64,000 nucleotides of DNA. Origin: Gordionus sp. m RMFG-2023. Its lineage: Eukaryota > Nematomorpha > Gordioida > Chordodea > Parachordodidae. The position numbers were made by a program, and so were the translations under genes. This document shows positions 1 to 12,740 of this stretch, one piece after another. The notes beneath the pieces are model-generated. The model saw nothing but the letters and a program-made list of their open reading frames with translations. It had not been told where the DNA came from and made no database searches. The stretch spans positions 31,184,729-31,248,728 of the forward strand of contig NC_088779.1 of NCBI RefSeq assembly GCF_954871325.1, given 5' to 3'. Each line of letters opens with the position of its first letter. Position 1 is the stretch's first letter.

Positions 1-225
1 TACCCATCGTTTTTTATGTTTTTTACCCCCCCCCCCCTTCGTTTTTTAATGTTTTTTTTTAACATTCCCAATGAATATCTTCTTCTTTTTTTTTTAAAAA
101 AACTATGATCGATTTCATTTGGTTAAAGTATCCACCGTTATTATTTTGAGAACCAAAACCGAACTTGAGACCAATAACTACTTTGTCACCAGAACATGAA
201 CTAAAATCTAGGTGTTTGAACCTCT

Positions 226-372
226 TGATTAGAGGTCTGTTTTTCCGCGGGGTTTTAGCCCACCCTCTCACCTCCGCCTATTTAAGTTGGCGAACGCGTT
301 AAATTTTTTTAGCGAACGGGTGGGTGAGCGTGTTAAAAAATATTTAAATTGTGACCGGCAGGCGGGTTAAAA
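226..372. mobile_element. MITE remnant, TAGAGGTCTG family
   Basis: The sequence opens with TAGAGGTCTG and continues with CCACCC/GGGTGGG-rich blocks in AT-rich DNA. The same start and similar blocks recur at 54,371-54,610 and, in part, near 11,500-11,570. No coding potential is seen. The ends are degenerate and no target-site duplication could be matched, so this is a worn copy. Confidence 0.4.
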
Positions 373-1249
373 TATTTACAACTTATATTTGTTATTTAAA
401 ATCATTCAAGTAAACATATAAAAAAAATATGCTCCCTGAAATTTCGACATTTTTAATATACCAAAGTATCGATAAATTGAAGGATGTTGTCTTCGGAAAA
501 TATTAATTAGGTTAAAAAAAAAATGTATCGAAAAAATAGATTATTGATTTGCACGGAAGAATATAATATGAAAGTGGCTTAAAAATCTGATTTTGTTCCG
601 TTTCCCCTAAAAGCAAAGAGAATTGAATTAAAGAATGCTTTGAAATAGATGGCATCCACGTCAAAATTAAACAACAGCAACTAGATGGGAAGATGTGGCT
701 GTTACAGAAGAGAGCATTGCATCATGACCTAAATATTTAAATCTTGTATAGTTTAGCAAGTCTACTCCCATGGAAACGGAAGATTTATCAGAGCTATCAA
801 GATTAGCTAGAAAAATGATTGATAAAATTAACCTTTTGTCTTACTCTTCTAAGTATATTTTTTCTTAATCATTTTCAATTTCTCCTTTGTTAATCTTCTA
901 AAAAAAATTTCCATTATGCCTTATTTTTTTTTCTTCTTCTTTTGTTTAGGAAATTTTTGAAATAGTGGGAATTATTAACCTAAAAATAAAATTTTATTTA
1001 CATTATTCTCTTTTGTCATTGTTGCTTGCTCGCGCACTATTTTTCTTCACTTTAAAACGTGGCATTGATAATGGCTATAATTAGATGTCATCAAATTCTG
1101 GAATTAAACTGGAATGACAAATATATATTATTCAATTAATGACATCTTCTTCGAAGATAGTTAATCATCATTTGTTCAAGAAAAGAAAGTATTTGGAAAT
1201 TTTCTTGATGATAATCTTTTAACAATTCTTACTAAATTTTAGTATCGAG
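373..1249. other. AT-rich stretch without a recognised gene
   Basis: There is no long open frame. Around 600-840 a short stretch looks mildly codon-like but stops interrupt every frame within about 40 codons. I see no repeat or family I can name here. Confidence 0.5.
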
Positions 1250-4200
1250 ATGATCATTATTCACGAATCACAATAGTTGCATCATTGGACGCTATATACG
1301 GCTCAATTTCGAACGTCCACATTTTCTAGTATATTACCTTTTTCCCGATAACCCTTTGGTCTAACAGGATTATATCTCTTTAATTTTAACAAATCCAACG
1401 GAATCGTTGTTCTTCCACCGAAAAACAATTCCGATGGGGGTTGCGAGAATCAGGATAATGTAACTGAGATATGTAAGTCTCACCTTTATCTTTTCCAACC
1501 AGCCAATTTTTAACAATCGCTACCATCCTCTCAGCTTGTCCAATCGAGCTGGGATGATACCGTGGAACAAGAATGTGTTGGGTCTGCGACTCAGCACAAA
1601 ACTGTTTAAAATCATCACTTATGAAGGCTCGATCTCGATCGGAAACGGTAGTATCAAATTAACCGAATCTGGCCCATAATTCCCGTAATTTTTCTAATAA
1701 CAATTTATGTGGTATAGTATAATTATATGTACCTCCACATATTATATTCTATCCACTTTGAATACGAATCAGCCAATAAAGAGTATCATTTTTTCGTCCA
1801 AATTAAAAAAAAATCAACGTGGATTCAACGGTCTAATTGATTCGATCCAACTACCGCCTACCCCTTTACTGGGCATAGCGGCGCACGATTTACAGGGAAT
1901 ACATTTCCTTGTAAATTTTTCAATATCATTATCCATACCAGGCCACCATACATATTCACTTGCACAAGATCTCATTTTATCCCAACCCTGAGGTCCGGCA
2001 TTTAATAAATCTAAAATTTTACCGTAATTTATAATGGAATTACGGCCCTATTTCCCCGCATTTTGCAATCATCCACCACGGACAATTCTTTCTCAATTTT
2101 TCTACAAATTCTGACAATTATTTTTCCAAGGTTTCTTTTCCGCTAAAAATAATTTTATTTGACTCAATTTCTTATCCTTTTAAAGTATTGAGCTTAAGAT
2201 CCTCCTAACAAGTAGGACCACCTTTTTAACATACGAGAAAGAGAACAAACCAATTCTTTCTCATCTTTCCGAAATCTTCTTCACTCCACCCCAACCCGGA
2301 TAAAATATCAGGCAAACAATTTTCTTTACCTCGAGGATATCTTAATTTTCTACATTGAAACTTCCCACCAATAACAACCGTCGTTGCAATCTGGGAGATA
2401 ACATCAATTCTCGATTATCCTTCTTTGAATCAATGAATAAAATGGCTTATGATCGCTATATATTACAAATTTTTTTACCTATAAAATATTTACGACATTT
2501 GGTTATACCAAAAATGACCTCTCTCACCCATCAATTAGATGCAATAAAGCCCATTCCGCACCTTTATTAGATGCATCTACCGCCAACGTAATTTCTAATA
2601 AAACACTTTGTTGTTCAATTTTCCACTCAAAATGAACAACTGTTTTTTTTATAAATTATAACAATGGAGATGTCACTTCCGCAAAATTCTCCACAAAACG
2701 ATGATAATAATTTATTTACCATACCTAAAAAGAACTGCACTTCAGCTTTACTACTTGGCTGATTCATTATGTTTTTAAAAATTTTTTCAAGAGGTTACGC
2801 TTCAACCCCATTATAGGTTACATTAAGAACACTTTTTTCCTTGCTGGTTCTCAAGCCTTTGTCACGAATTCCCTTGAAAGCTTCTTCAAGACGCTGATTA
2901 CGCTGCTCTGGTTTCACTCCAGTTATCAATACATCATCCATATAATAAAATACACCTTATAGGCCCTGAAAAACCTGATGCCATCGTACTCTGAAAAATC
3001 GTCGCTGACACAGTTAATCCAAGCGGTAACCTATAAAAGGTATATAACCCATTAGGAGTCGTTATCGTAAACAATTTATGAATTTATTCCTTTAAAGATA
3101 GCTGTAAATACGCCAAATTGGAGAAATATTTTTCACCCTTTAAATTTGCCAAAATTTCCTCGCTTCTAGGCAATGGATATTTTACTTCCATCACTCCTGG
3201 ATTTAAAGTAACCTGAAATCAGCACACGGCCTCAACTTTCCATTAGAATTTTTTCATTGGAACAAATGGTGTAGTGAAGCCCCATTCACCATATTATTCA
3301 ATTGAAATTATGATTCCATCATTCTCCCATTAGTCTAATTCATCTTCTATTTCCTTTTCCCCATATATTTTTTGACTAAAATAGGTATAGCATTCATTAT
3401 TAAATTTATTTAACTCATTGATTTTCAAAATTTATCATTTGATTCTTTATCAATTTCCATGTCTATTTTTAGAGCTACTCTGCTATATCATTACTTTTTC
3501 TGAATACTCAAAATATGTTCATTCAATAAATTAGACATTTCTCTTTCCTTAGGTCTACTTATTTTCCTTTCAGCATTATCAGCAACTAATTCACTCTCTA
3601 CGATAAGAAAAAAAAAGATCCCAATAAGTATTACGAGGTCCGCTTTCAGTAAATCCAATCCCACCCCATAATTGTTTCTACATTTTTTTCCCACCGCCCA
3701 TAAATCCAAACTTATGGTAGTATCGCTGAAAACAGCGTTCTCTTCTCTTCTCTTCTCTTCTCTTCTCTTCTCTTCTCTTCTCTTCTCTTCTCTTCTCTTC
3801 TCTTCTCTTCTCTTCTCTTCTCTTCTCTTCTCTTCTCTTCTCTTCTCTTCTCTTCTCTTCTCTTCTCTTCTCTTCTCTTCTCTTCTCTTCTCTTCTCTCT
3901 CTTCTCTTCTCTTCTCTTCATTTGGTTTCACCTAAAAAAAAACATTAATTTCGGAGTCATCAAATTGTTTCGCACAAATATTTTGTTTTTCAGTAACGCC
4001 ATGGCGGCCAATATTTACGAGAATTTTATCTAAGACAATATAGAAATGTGAGGCACCCATATCAAATAACATGTCAAGATACTGCATATGATCGACCCTC
4101 GGGACACTGACAATCTTCATTCAATTTTTCCGTCGTTTAAAATTTCATACATTTTTAATCGGCTGATTAATATCTAATATTTCGCAGATAGAATCTAAAT

Positions 4201-5000
4201 TACTGCATACATTCTACTCGGAATTTAGAAGCTTTTTTAGCAATGCCCATAGGATATTTTTCCCATTTTAAAAATTAATATGACCCCCTTTTCATTCGGA
4301 TTACAATGATATTTAACGTTTTTCACTTTTTGTCATCATGACAATAAATATTTCTATTATGATCACTCACTTTCTTTAGGATATATATAAATTCCGACAT
4401 TATTTGACATCTCGGCACAATTTAGGGTCACATGTCCAGATTTTTTTTACATTTTAAAACAAAAAACTCGAATCATCATAAGTCTGATTCTTCAAATTGT
4501 TTCATGGTAATACCGGAAATTTTTCTCACCTTAGGAGATTTACTAAACGGAAATTCGACACAAAAATCTTTACAATACACGTTTCCGCTTTGTGTTCCCT
4601 TATAACCACAACTGTTCTTAACACCAAAAGTTTCTGTCCCTCGAAGAACCAATTTTTTTTACCCATTCGGATCATTTCTGCCACGTATCTGCCTTTAAAC
4701 TAAATTATTATTCATATTGATCAAGGTTACATTCATCCTGGTATATTAACCTTGATTACATCTGACAGTTCCTTTAATTCCTGGAGTCTAACCACCTATC
4801 TCTTCCAAACATTCAGGTTGATCACCGAGATTATCCTTTATCTTTTTAACCACCTTTGGTTTTCATCAGTTTCTATTTCATTTTAAAAACTACATTATTT
4901 CATTATTTTATTCCAATAATCAATCGGAAGCCACAGCATCTTACCTCAATTTCATATGATTCCTTTGTCAATACAATCGGTATTACCATTTTTCCGTTCC
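1250..5000 (-). mobile_element. Ty3/gypsy-like LTR retrotransposon fossil, broken
   Basis: This is an old retroelement relic on the minus strand. Read 5' to 3' on that strand its parts are: a CCHC zinc-knuckle region of gag near 4,370-4,490, an aspartic-protease region near 4,050-4,080, a reverse transcriptase region with the YxDD-type core near 2,940-2,955, and an integrase with zinc-binding and catalytic-core regions between about 2,000 and 1,380. The gag-protease-RT-integrase order fits Ty3/gypsy (Metaviridae). It has many breaks and reads as long dead. No LTRs were recognised, so the ends are approximate. A pentanucleotide microsatellite lies between the protease and RT parts. Confidence 0.75.
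3738..3920. repeat. (TCTTC)n pentanucleotide microsatellite
   Basis: About 36 near-perfect TCTTC units with one short interruption close to 3,895. It produces Arg/Glu/Lys-rich or Ser/Leu/Phe-rich open frames on both strands, which are artefacts of the repeat. It lies within the retroelement fossil. Its regularity suggests it expanded after that element decayed. Confidence 0.95.
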
Positions 5001-5177
5001 CTCAGTTTATTGAGCGCCATATCTAAATCGAAGCTAATATTGCCCATTTTACCTAATTTCACATATTTTTTTTTTCTTTATCAAATTTATTACTAATTAT
5101 GAATGATACGCATCATACATGTCGATGGGGATTCGGAATTTCTCGATTTTAAATCCTTTACCGAGCGCCATTTAATA

Positions 5178-5430
5178 AGATTTTTAAATCCGACTTAACC
5201 GGAAATGAATTCTAGCATGCGTAGAGTATTTACCCTATAAATTTCAGCCAATTTTGCCGCGAACTTTTAGAACTACTTCTAATTTATATTAAATTTTGTA
5301 TGGATTTTTCATATAAATTAAAAAAAAATACCAAAATGTCTATGGCTGAAATTGGCTGAGATTTCTAGGGTAAATACTCTACACATGCTAACATCCATTT
5401 CCGGTTAAATAGGATTGTAAAAAATTTTTT
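5178..5430. mobile_element. Foldback MITE with TAACCGGAAATG arms
   Basis: Two arms of roughly 85 bp face each other. The left arm starts in TAACCGGAAATG and contains a CATGCGTAGAGTATTTACCC block; the right arm has the reverse complement and ends CATTTCCGGTTA. Single arms of the same family recur at about 23,840-23,900 and 24,575-24,720. No transposase is encoded, so this is a non-autonomous element. Confidence 0.7.
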
Positions 5431-7610
5431 TAAATCGCTATTCCTTAGAACCTTCTTATTAAGAGCTTTAAATTTATATAATTCAAATCTTTTATGGAGT
5501 GAAATACTAGGCATTACGTGGCTGGCACTGCGTTGTTAATTTGTCCTTAGAGTTTTGGAGTTTCCTGGATTCGTGTGCCCTACTTAATCCTAACTTCTTA
5601 ACAATTCTTACTAACTACTTATTAAATATTAAATACCATTTTTAAAAAAATGTTATTTTTTTTTTTATAATTACGCATAAATTTAAATAATTTTTTATGG
5701 AAAAATATTAATATTTAATTTTCCGACCAATCAACGATACGCAATACTTTTGATTGACGGATGATCTAAAATATATTTAAAATAACTTTAAAAAAATGAC
5801 GTAACTGGGACAAAAATGAAATCCATTTTTCTTTCCCCACATAGTATGTGTGTCTTTTAAACCTTTATAATCTAATTTAGCCTTATAATACTAATAATTT
5901 ACATAATCAGCATCTAATTGTTAATATAACATAACCCTAAGCTTACATGTTTAGCCTTTATAGCTCTTTTTCCCTTCACAATTTTATTTTTTATGCTTAT
6001 ATCACTTTTACAAGCTTGAGATTATGTCCTTGCGCTCCAATGCTAGTGTTGATATATTGTTTAGAAAGAAGGCTAAAATTTATTACTTTCTCTGATTCAT
6101 CGCTTTAGAATCTATTAAATACTATGCAATTATTATAAGTAAAAAAAAAAAATTTATCTATAAAAATTAGCCAAAGATACTTTTAAAAAATAGTATATAG
6201 TATCGCGCCACTTTTCTAAATTAGGATTTAACAACTTTGGTTGTAGGATTTTATTAAGTGAAATATCTTTGAATTTGTATATTCAAAGTTAGCAGTCTAG
6301 AAGAAAAGTCCTGCAAAATTGAGCAAAAGTAACAGAAATATCTGCTGTTTTTTATTTTTTTTATAAACTTTAATTTTTACTATATTTAGCCTTTCCCATA
6401 AAAAAAAATAAATAAATAATTAGAATGTAAGCTAATTATCATTTCCTTCTAAAACAGGATGTTAACATTTAATTTTTTTTAATCCCTAACTTTGACAGTG
6501 CATCACAATCCCAACTTACCTTGTGATTTCCTTTGGTCTTATACACCTATTCTAATAATCCAAGAGACAAAAAAATTAATATTTCATAAAAAATATCTAT
6601 CCTTATCAATGACATATATAATACCCAAACCGACGATTCATTCATTAAAAGTGTACATCAAATGCAAATCAGCTGAAAACGCCATCTTGGTTACACTAAT
6701 CATCATTAAATATCTGATGCAAACTTTATGGAAGAATTACCGGAGACTTGTTATAATTAGTACTATATGACTTGAAAGTGATTATTTTATAATTTGATCT
6801 CTAATCGTCAGGCGCTTCATCATTAATTTTTTTTCGAATTTCTATTATAGCTTTTGTAAAACACATAGTGGCAACTTTTTATTTATTTTTTTTCTAAAAC
6901 GAAATACTAGCCCATAATACAGAGTAAAAGGACAGCTGTCTCTGAAGAAGAATATTTGAGGCTGATATTTAAAAAAACTTCATTTAGTTTTAAGTCCTCT
7001 AGTTTTTTAAATATATATTGTGAAGGACTCCCACAAAAATTTTAGCAAGAAGTTTTATAATAAAGAATCTTCAGAGAATTATTTGGGGCTAAAAAAAAAT
7101 TTTTAAGCAATTCGATCTTTTGAAGATCACAAAATTTAAAAAATAAAAATTCTGATTTCCTAGTGAAAGATTATATTTTATATGCGGTAAAAATTTGAAG
7201 AAAAAAAAATACTTAAGAGCATTTCCAAACTTCCTGGGGTTTAAATTGAAAATTATACGGTCACCATACCCTATATTGTTTTCTATTCAAATTATTCTCA
7301 TTCTCTCTTATTCTCCGTACTATCTTCCTATCTTTCGGAAAACTCCGTATTCTTGATTGCCACTTTGTTCCTATAATTTTTCTCTACAAATTCTTCACTT
7401 ACAACAGTTTTTGTTTCGAGGTAGGTGTGGTACTAAATTCAAAAATAGCCTATCTTTCTTTTTTTTATATTCTATTTGGAGGCTAAGCCTATATAATGGG
7501 GTTAAACAAATTTTCGTTTAGAAATATAAGACGCAACAGGGTATACGACGTTGGCGTTTTATTTTATTGTACCCCAAATCAGCCCCTTTTTATAAAGCAG
7601 TATATTTATT
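5431..7610. other. AT-rich intergenic stretch
   Basis: Mostly low-complexity sequence. At about 6,625-6,700 there is one arm of the CAGCTG/CGCCAT MITE family that is complete at about 9,950-10,190. The small open frame at 6,492-6,770 overlaps this arm and is not credible as a gene. Nothing else is recognised. Confidence 0.5.
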
Positions 7611-7613
7611 TTT

Positions 7614-7850
7614 GTAACCCTTATGATTATTTCAATATGTTATATATATATAATGAATAATACAAAGAACAAGTAATCACTACTGGTTAATTTAGTATAA
7701 CAAACTATATAACATGATATGAACCCCTTCAAATAATTTTTTTTGTAACCTTATACCAATTCTCCAAATATGCTATAATAAATATAAGAAATGAAAAATC
7801 ACTGGTAGTTAATTGGTATAATGTATATTATGATCGAACAAATTAATCAT
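7614..7850. repeat. Diverged tandem duplication, unit about 131 bp
   Basis: Two adjacent copies each start with GTAACC and share an ordered set of blocks, including AATAATACAAAGAACAAGTA or a close variant and ACTGGTTAATT-like sequence. The second copy starts near 7,745. They differ at many positions, so the duplication is old. No coding sense. Confidence 0.6.
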
Positions 7851-8465
7851 CGAATTTCTGTTCATTGGGTTTTCTTGAAGGAGAGATTGACAACCTTAGG
7901 TGAGGATCCTACCTATATGTTTTAAATAAATATATTGGAAATGTTTATACAGAAAGAATTTTTTTTTTTTAATTATTAACATTAGCTACTTGGTAAGGGG
8001 GGCTTCCAATGAAGCTGATGCAGTTCGGCACGGGCTATGGCTAAAATCCGGGGGGGGGGGTATGAAAATATCGGATCGGTTTTTTTTGAAGAATATCAAA
8101 TCGGTTTTTTTGAAAATATCGGCGCTGTCCTAATTTTGAGCCCAGAGAGGAAGTTTTCTTTTTTTTAAAAATCCATTTCCGGTATATGGTAATAAGATGA
8201 TTTTTGAAAATATAAGATTTTACTCCTTATTCAAAAAGAGCTATCATAGAGCTACACTTAATATAACAAAAATTTAAATAATGTTTTTTTTTTCAAGTTA
8301 AATTATTTAAAATTAATTTGAGAGTGTATTTTGGAGATTCCTTAAAAAGTGGGCCGAATTGGGAAATTAAAATTTCTGCATTTTTATTAGTCAGTGAATA
8401 AACTATTATAATATCTTCAGTTTATTCCACATAGAATTCAACATATGGCTTAAAATGTTAAAGGC

Positions 8466-8471
8466 TTTATT
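8466..8471 (-). terminator. AATAAA polyadenylation signal for the secreted-protein gene
   Basis: AATAAA on the minus strand about 45 bases past the proposed stop codon. Such hexamers are common by chance in AT-rich DNA, so the spacing is the only support. Confidence 0.3.
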
Positions 8472-8515
8472 TAATTTGAATCGGTAGATATTGTAGCATA
8501 TTTCCTTGTCTCGCG

Positions 8516-9472
8516 TTATTTATTTATTTTTCCCGTCTGAGCTAATGGAGTATTAAAGTAGGGGGGGGGCAAATTGGCCCCTTCGTTTTAATTTTTCCTT
8601 TTCCTCCCAAATAAATTCATTATTTAGCGCATTACATACGCTATAACCTACCGCTAACATTACATTTTTTTATTAAAAAAACCGTTTTATTCGAGAGATT
8701 CAGTTTTTTTAGAAGAGATAACGTACAAAATTAGTTTCAAAAAAACAAAATATATTTATTTCCCCCCTCCCCTTCCTTTTTATCCCACAAAAAAAATAAG
8801 AAAAATTTAATCGCAATTAATGGAAACAATTGATACTTACGTCGATCGTAATTGGATCCTTATTTCTGTTGTCTATATCCATCTCAATCTTTAGCGTATT
8901 GTAGTATCTTCCAATTCCCGTAACATTAAATATGGTTGGAGCATGTCCAGTACCTGATCCAAATTTTCCTTCTAAGAGGTCCTTTATAGAGATAGGGTCA
9001 CGATTTCCAAACTTTATAGCTAATAATAATAATTTCGAGTCAATTATTTTTTGATTGATAAGAATTTTTTAAAAACAAAGTTATTATGCTAATTACTCAT
9101 TGGGTGATACGGGGCAATCATAGCGCTCAAAATCCCTTTGCAGTTGCTGATACTTGCAATATTTTTCTCTCCATACGGATATACTTAATATTTTATAATT
9201 TTATATATAAATAATAGGTTTTCATGATAATTTTGTTACTGCTTGCTATGGATAGGTCTTGCCCATGATTTATAGCATGATTACTTTGGGTCAATACGCA
9301 TTTAGCATCTGTACAAAAAGAAAATATTCAAATTTTTTAAATCATACACAGTTACTAATGTAACTAGTTATTAGTTACAGTTACATTTAATATTAACGTT
9401 TTTACTTTGAGCTGCTACGATCTTCATTCCCAGGAATGCCAAAATAGTGAAAGTTACGAATTTTAAAGACAT
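8516..9472 (-). CDS. Small secreted protein of unknown family, five exons
   Basis: Spliced minus-strand gene. Exons, in transcript order, are 9,472-9,385, 9,308-9,240, 9,183-9,097, 9,019-8,841 and tentatively 8,536-8,516. All junctions are GT-AG with matching phase; the donor after exon 4 is a strong GTAAGTATC. The product is about 147 residues. It starts with a clear signal peptide (hydrophobic residues 4-20, likely cut after an Ala-Ala just before a Gln-Ser), followed by a mature domain with few cysteines and no membrane segment. I do not recognise the family. Exon 1 has two possible donors four codons apart or less, and exon 5 is the least certain. A TATA-like box and a CRE-like site lie upstream, and a polyadenylation-like AATAAA lies just past the stop, which together support a real gene. 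Confidence 0.6.
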
Positions 9473-9563
9473 CTTTCAAAAAATGAAATTATAATTTTTC
9501 GTGAAAAACAAAAATGAAATATAACAAAAAAAAAAGATTTATTTTTTTTAAATTTAAAAAAAG

Positions 9564-9607
9564 TTTTTTATATAGATGATGGAAAAAAAACGAAAAGCTT
9601 TGACGTC
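9564..9607 (-). promoter_or_regulatory. TATA box and CRE-like site upstream of the secreted-protein gene
   Basis: On the minus strand a TATATAAA box lies at 9,574-9,567, about 95 bases before the start codon. A TGACGTC half-palindrome, as bound by CREB/ATF factors, lies at 9,601-9,607, about 30 bases further upstream. The order and spacing suit a core promoter. AT-rich background makes the TATA match weak alone; the combination with the GC-containing CRE core is more telling. Confidence 0.4.
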
Positions 9608-9950
9608 GGCGTTGAAAAAAAAATAAATATTAGTCGAGTTGGTTTCCGAGAAATTTAAAAAACAAAAATTTTATAAATGAAAATGAATTTTTTTTAAAAA
9701 ATAAAATAAATAATATATATTTTCACTTCTCTTTATCCCCCTACACCCCCCCCCCTCTCCATTTTTTTTCGAACTAAAAAAATTTTGCTTTTAAAATTAC
9801 GAATTCGCAGACAATAGCAATAAGTGAAATTTTAGCGCGTAAAAAAATGCGCAAATAATTGCTAAGACAACTTAATTTTAATTTTTAATAGGCTGCGAAA
9901 AGACCTAGTATCTTTTAGGGAATTAGCAATGACATTATGATAAATCTACT

Positions 9951-10188
9951 AAACTGACGATGTTGCGTTCATTTAAAGTGTAATACGTCAGTGAAAAACA
10001 GCTGTGGACGCCATTTTGATTGTCCAGTATCGCCTGATCATCGGGATGATAAGGAAGCAAAGTTATATTTAATAGTAGTTTTTTAACATGAGAATAATTA
10101 CTATGTAGGTTGCCAAAATGGCGGGACCAGCTGATTTGCATTCAAACGACGCTTTCAAATGCATTATCATGAATGCATCGTCAGTCTG
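9951..10188. mobile_element. Palindromic MITE with ACTGACGATG ends
   Basis: The two ends are inverted copies: the left carries ACTGACGATG, then GCGTTCATTTAAA, then CAGCTG and CGCCATTTTG; the right carries the reverse complement with the same order of blocks. Single arms of this family lie at about 6,625-6,700 and 33,390-33,445, and a weaker one near 52,305-52,330. Non-coding, so non-autonomous; superfamily not determined. Confidence 0.65.
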
Positions 10189-10199
10189 GGTATCATTAT

Positions 10200-11560
10200 A
10201 TGTCATTGGGAATATTAGATATAATTTTTGCAAAAATTTGACCTTTACATTTACTATAAATTCTTCTAATAAACTTGTATATTTTTTGTCGGTTTCTTCA
10301 CCTAACCAATGCTATTATTATTTTTTCACGCATTTATTTCTGGGATTCAAATCTAACCGGTATTAACCGTTATTATTGATCAAGCCCGACCCAACTTCTA
10401 AACTTTTATCGCTCGGGTCTCAAACGAGCCTCTAAAAATACTGGAGAACCGGATCGAACCTTTCGATATTTTAACTCTTTTACAGATGATTAATAATCAG
10501 CTATGACCGATAAATTCTATATTTTTTTTCTATATTGCTATTTGAACGTTGCCCGCTACCGCTACGCAATCTTATCGAAGTGTTCTCGGTTAAAATATTT
10601 ATTTTTTATACTCCCTTAGTAGATATAATTTGACAGGAGAGAATCCCGATAATATTTTGATTTTATATGCCACTCAAATTTTAAACAATGATTGTTATCC
10701 CTATACGTTTATATGAGAGAAAAAAAAATTTGAAGCTGTTTTTAAAGGTTATAACCGAACCGCTATTTTTTACGAACTTAACCCGACTCCTGAACCGTTA
10801 TAACCTGAACCGTTATACCTGTATTCGTCATTATGCGCTTTTCCTGGTTACCCTAATTTTATTTTGTTATATGATGATTGAATTGGAAAAAAAAATTTTT
10901 TAGAAGTAAAAATTATGGTTTTTGGAATATTCTTAAAATTATTTTCGCCAAAAGATAGAAAAATTTTTCCCAATTTTTCTATTTTTTGGAACATATTTTT
11001 TTTTCTTAAAAATAAATGTAAGCCTCTTTTTTTTTTTAAAGTTTTGATTTAGAAATTATCCATATAATTACTATGGCTATCCCTTTTAGCCAAAATAAAT
11101 TTATTTAATATCATGATAATTAATAACAGTTATGAACGTTAATCATAAAAGTGGCCCAGAATTCATATTTTTCCATGGGATGCCATATAAAGATGATTTG
11201 CGGGAGCTTTGCTTAGAAGATCTGTGTAGTGTTGTTAAAAAGGCCCTTATTTGGGTCGATTCCTCAAAACTATGGTTGAGCATCGAGGTTTGGCAGATGT
11301 CAGATGAGCGCGAAATCTTTAGAAGATCACATAATGTTATGTGATTATGATCTTCACCGGATCGGTTTTTAAACCCGACCCGAATCTGGCTTTTTAAGAA
11401 CGATGGAACCGCTAACTGCAGGTTCAAAAAAATAATTTACGGGCGGAATGAGCTGGACGCGGCTATATTTTTAAAAAATTAATTGGGCTTAACGGGTGGG
11501 TAAAAAAAAACAATTAAAACAAATGGCGGGAGAGTTTAAAAAAAAACCCGCCCATTGCAG
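10200..11560. other. Repeat-derived stretch with CCCGAC/GGGTC-rich blocks
   Basis: AT-rich DNA broken by several short blocks rich in CCCGAC, ACCGGAT and GGGTCGG (10,370-10,470, 10,740-10,830, 11,350-11,520). They match the interior of the TAGAGATCTGC-type MITEs. The small open frames across 11,132-11,427 on both strands overlap this material and are not supported as genes. Confidence 0.4.
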
Positions 11561-11622
11561 ACATATTAAGTTGTATATTGGATGGCTTTATTTTCCACTT
11601 ATTAGATACATACTTACTAGCG

Positions 11623-11716
11623 CCCTCTTCGCTACTCCTAGTTATGGGTTCTCTAAGTGTGCCGGAAGCTGGACCACATTTCCGGGCGTAGATTTTACGA
11701 ATTTAGACGCACCGTA
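11623..11716 (+). CDS. Possible isolated exon, unknown protein
   Basis: A GC-richer block has an AG acceptor before 11,623 and a GTAAATG donor after 11,716. One frame is open throughout and encodes about 31 residues with a Cys-Ala-Gly-Ser-Trp motif. It might belong to the same transcript as the exons at 12,741 and 13,479, but the phases do not join directly, so an intervening exon would be needed. Weak call. Confidence 0.25.
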
Positions 11717-11811
11717 AATGATATCTAGAATTAAGCGATTGCACGCATCCCCGTGTAAATGGCCCATAATCAAAAATTACTTTATTTAAAGAATAAGTAT
11801 AAATAGCTCAA

Positions 11812-11930
11812 GCTAGAGATATGCAAATCACGGCCTGGTCCATACCCGGGTCGGTTCGGGTCTATTTTTGAAAAATAATGTCGGGCCGGGTTTGGGAAAT
11901 AAAACCCGAAGCTGATTACTAGCTCAAACT
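11812..11930. mobile_element. MITE remnant, AGAGATATGCA start with GGGTCGG blocks
   Basis: Begins with AGAGATATGCAAATC and runs into ACCCGGGTCGG and GTCGGGCCGGG blocks, the pattern seen in the better-preserved copies at 14,557-14,847 and 33,018-33,192. The far end is worn. Confidence 0.4.
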
Positions 11931-12740
11931 ACATCTATATATGTATTTTTTTTAAAATAATTGAAATCAGGCAGATTACGACATGAATCTTTTGTCAAAA
12001 ATTACTACATTTAAGACCCATATAATCTTATTATACATTGTAACCTATTCTAATTTGGGCACCTTTGTGGCCGAAATTTTTGCCCGACTTAGACAGTTTC
12101 TAAATTTATGGGTATAGGCATTTTCTAATACAGTAGTAGTCAATGGGAATTTGATCGAGATTTCAAATTTTTGGTCAAATTTGGGAGTTGCCCGAAATAT
12201 CGATAGCCTAAATAAGACAAGTTTTAATTATTCATTATCTCCCCAGTAACCATATAATCATTCCTTGAACCTAATGTATTTAACAACCACGAACCTTCTT
12301 ATTATTTTTTTCCGGGAAAAATTTCCATTCCTAAATGTATCCCATTTTCCAAAAAGATGTATCTAGAATATTCTAAATATCGGTTCCCACTTTAAATAAA
12401 ATATGCGCCGGGTAAAAATCAAATAAACGATTTCTTTTTTTTAAAAATTAAATTGAGTCAGGGTCTCAAATCAACCCCATCTCTCTACCCTTAAATATTA
12501 ACAACTTTATAAAGAAGGGAGGGGTCTTCCTTACCACGGAGTTGGATCATTGATTGAGCAATTCTATTCTGGGTTAGGCAAAATAGAAATCTGCAAATTA
12601 TTTTTTCCCGCTGGCGCCAGATCTTAAGATTTTGGCTCCATATTCCTTACAATAATAATCAATATATCTTTGGAGTTTTATTTAGGTTAAACTGATAAAA
12701 TCATAAACATATTTAATATAATATTTTATTTTTTTTTAAG
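11931..12740. other. Intergenic or intronic stretch without a recognised gene
   Basis: AT-rich, with a short inverted pair of GGGCA and TGCCC blocks around 12,055-12,195. Candidate open stretches near 12,500-12,700 lack consistent splice phase with the exon at 12,741. If the gene at 12,741-13,604 extends upstream, this would be one of its introns. Confidence 0.4.

Noticed and set aside
600-850. Codon-like stretch near the window start
   Set aside because: Stops in all frames within about 40 codons and no convincing splice pairs.
3491-3935. Open frames rich in Arg-Arg-Glu-Glu-Lys or Ser-Ser-Leu-Leu-Phe on both strands
   Set aside because: They are translations of the TCTTC microsatellite; nothing outside the array supports coding.
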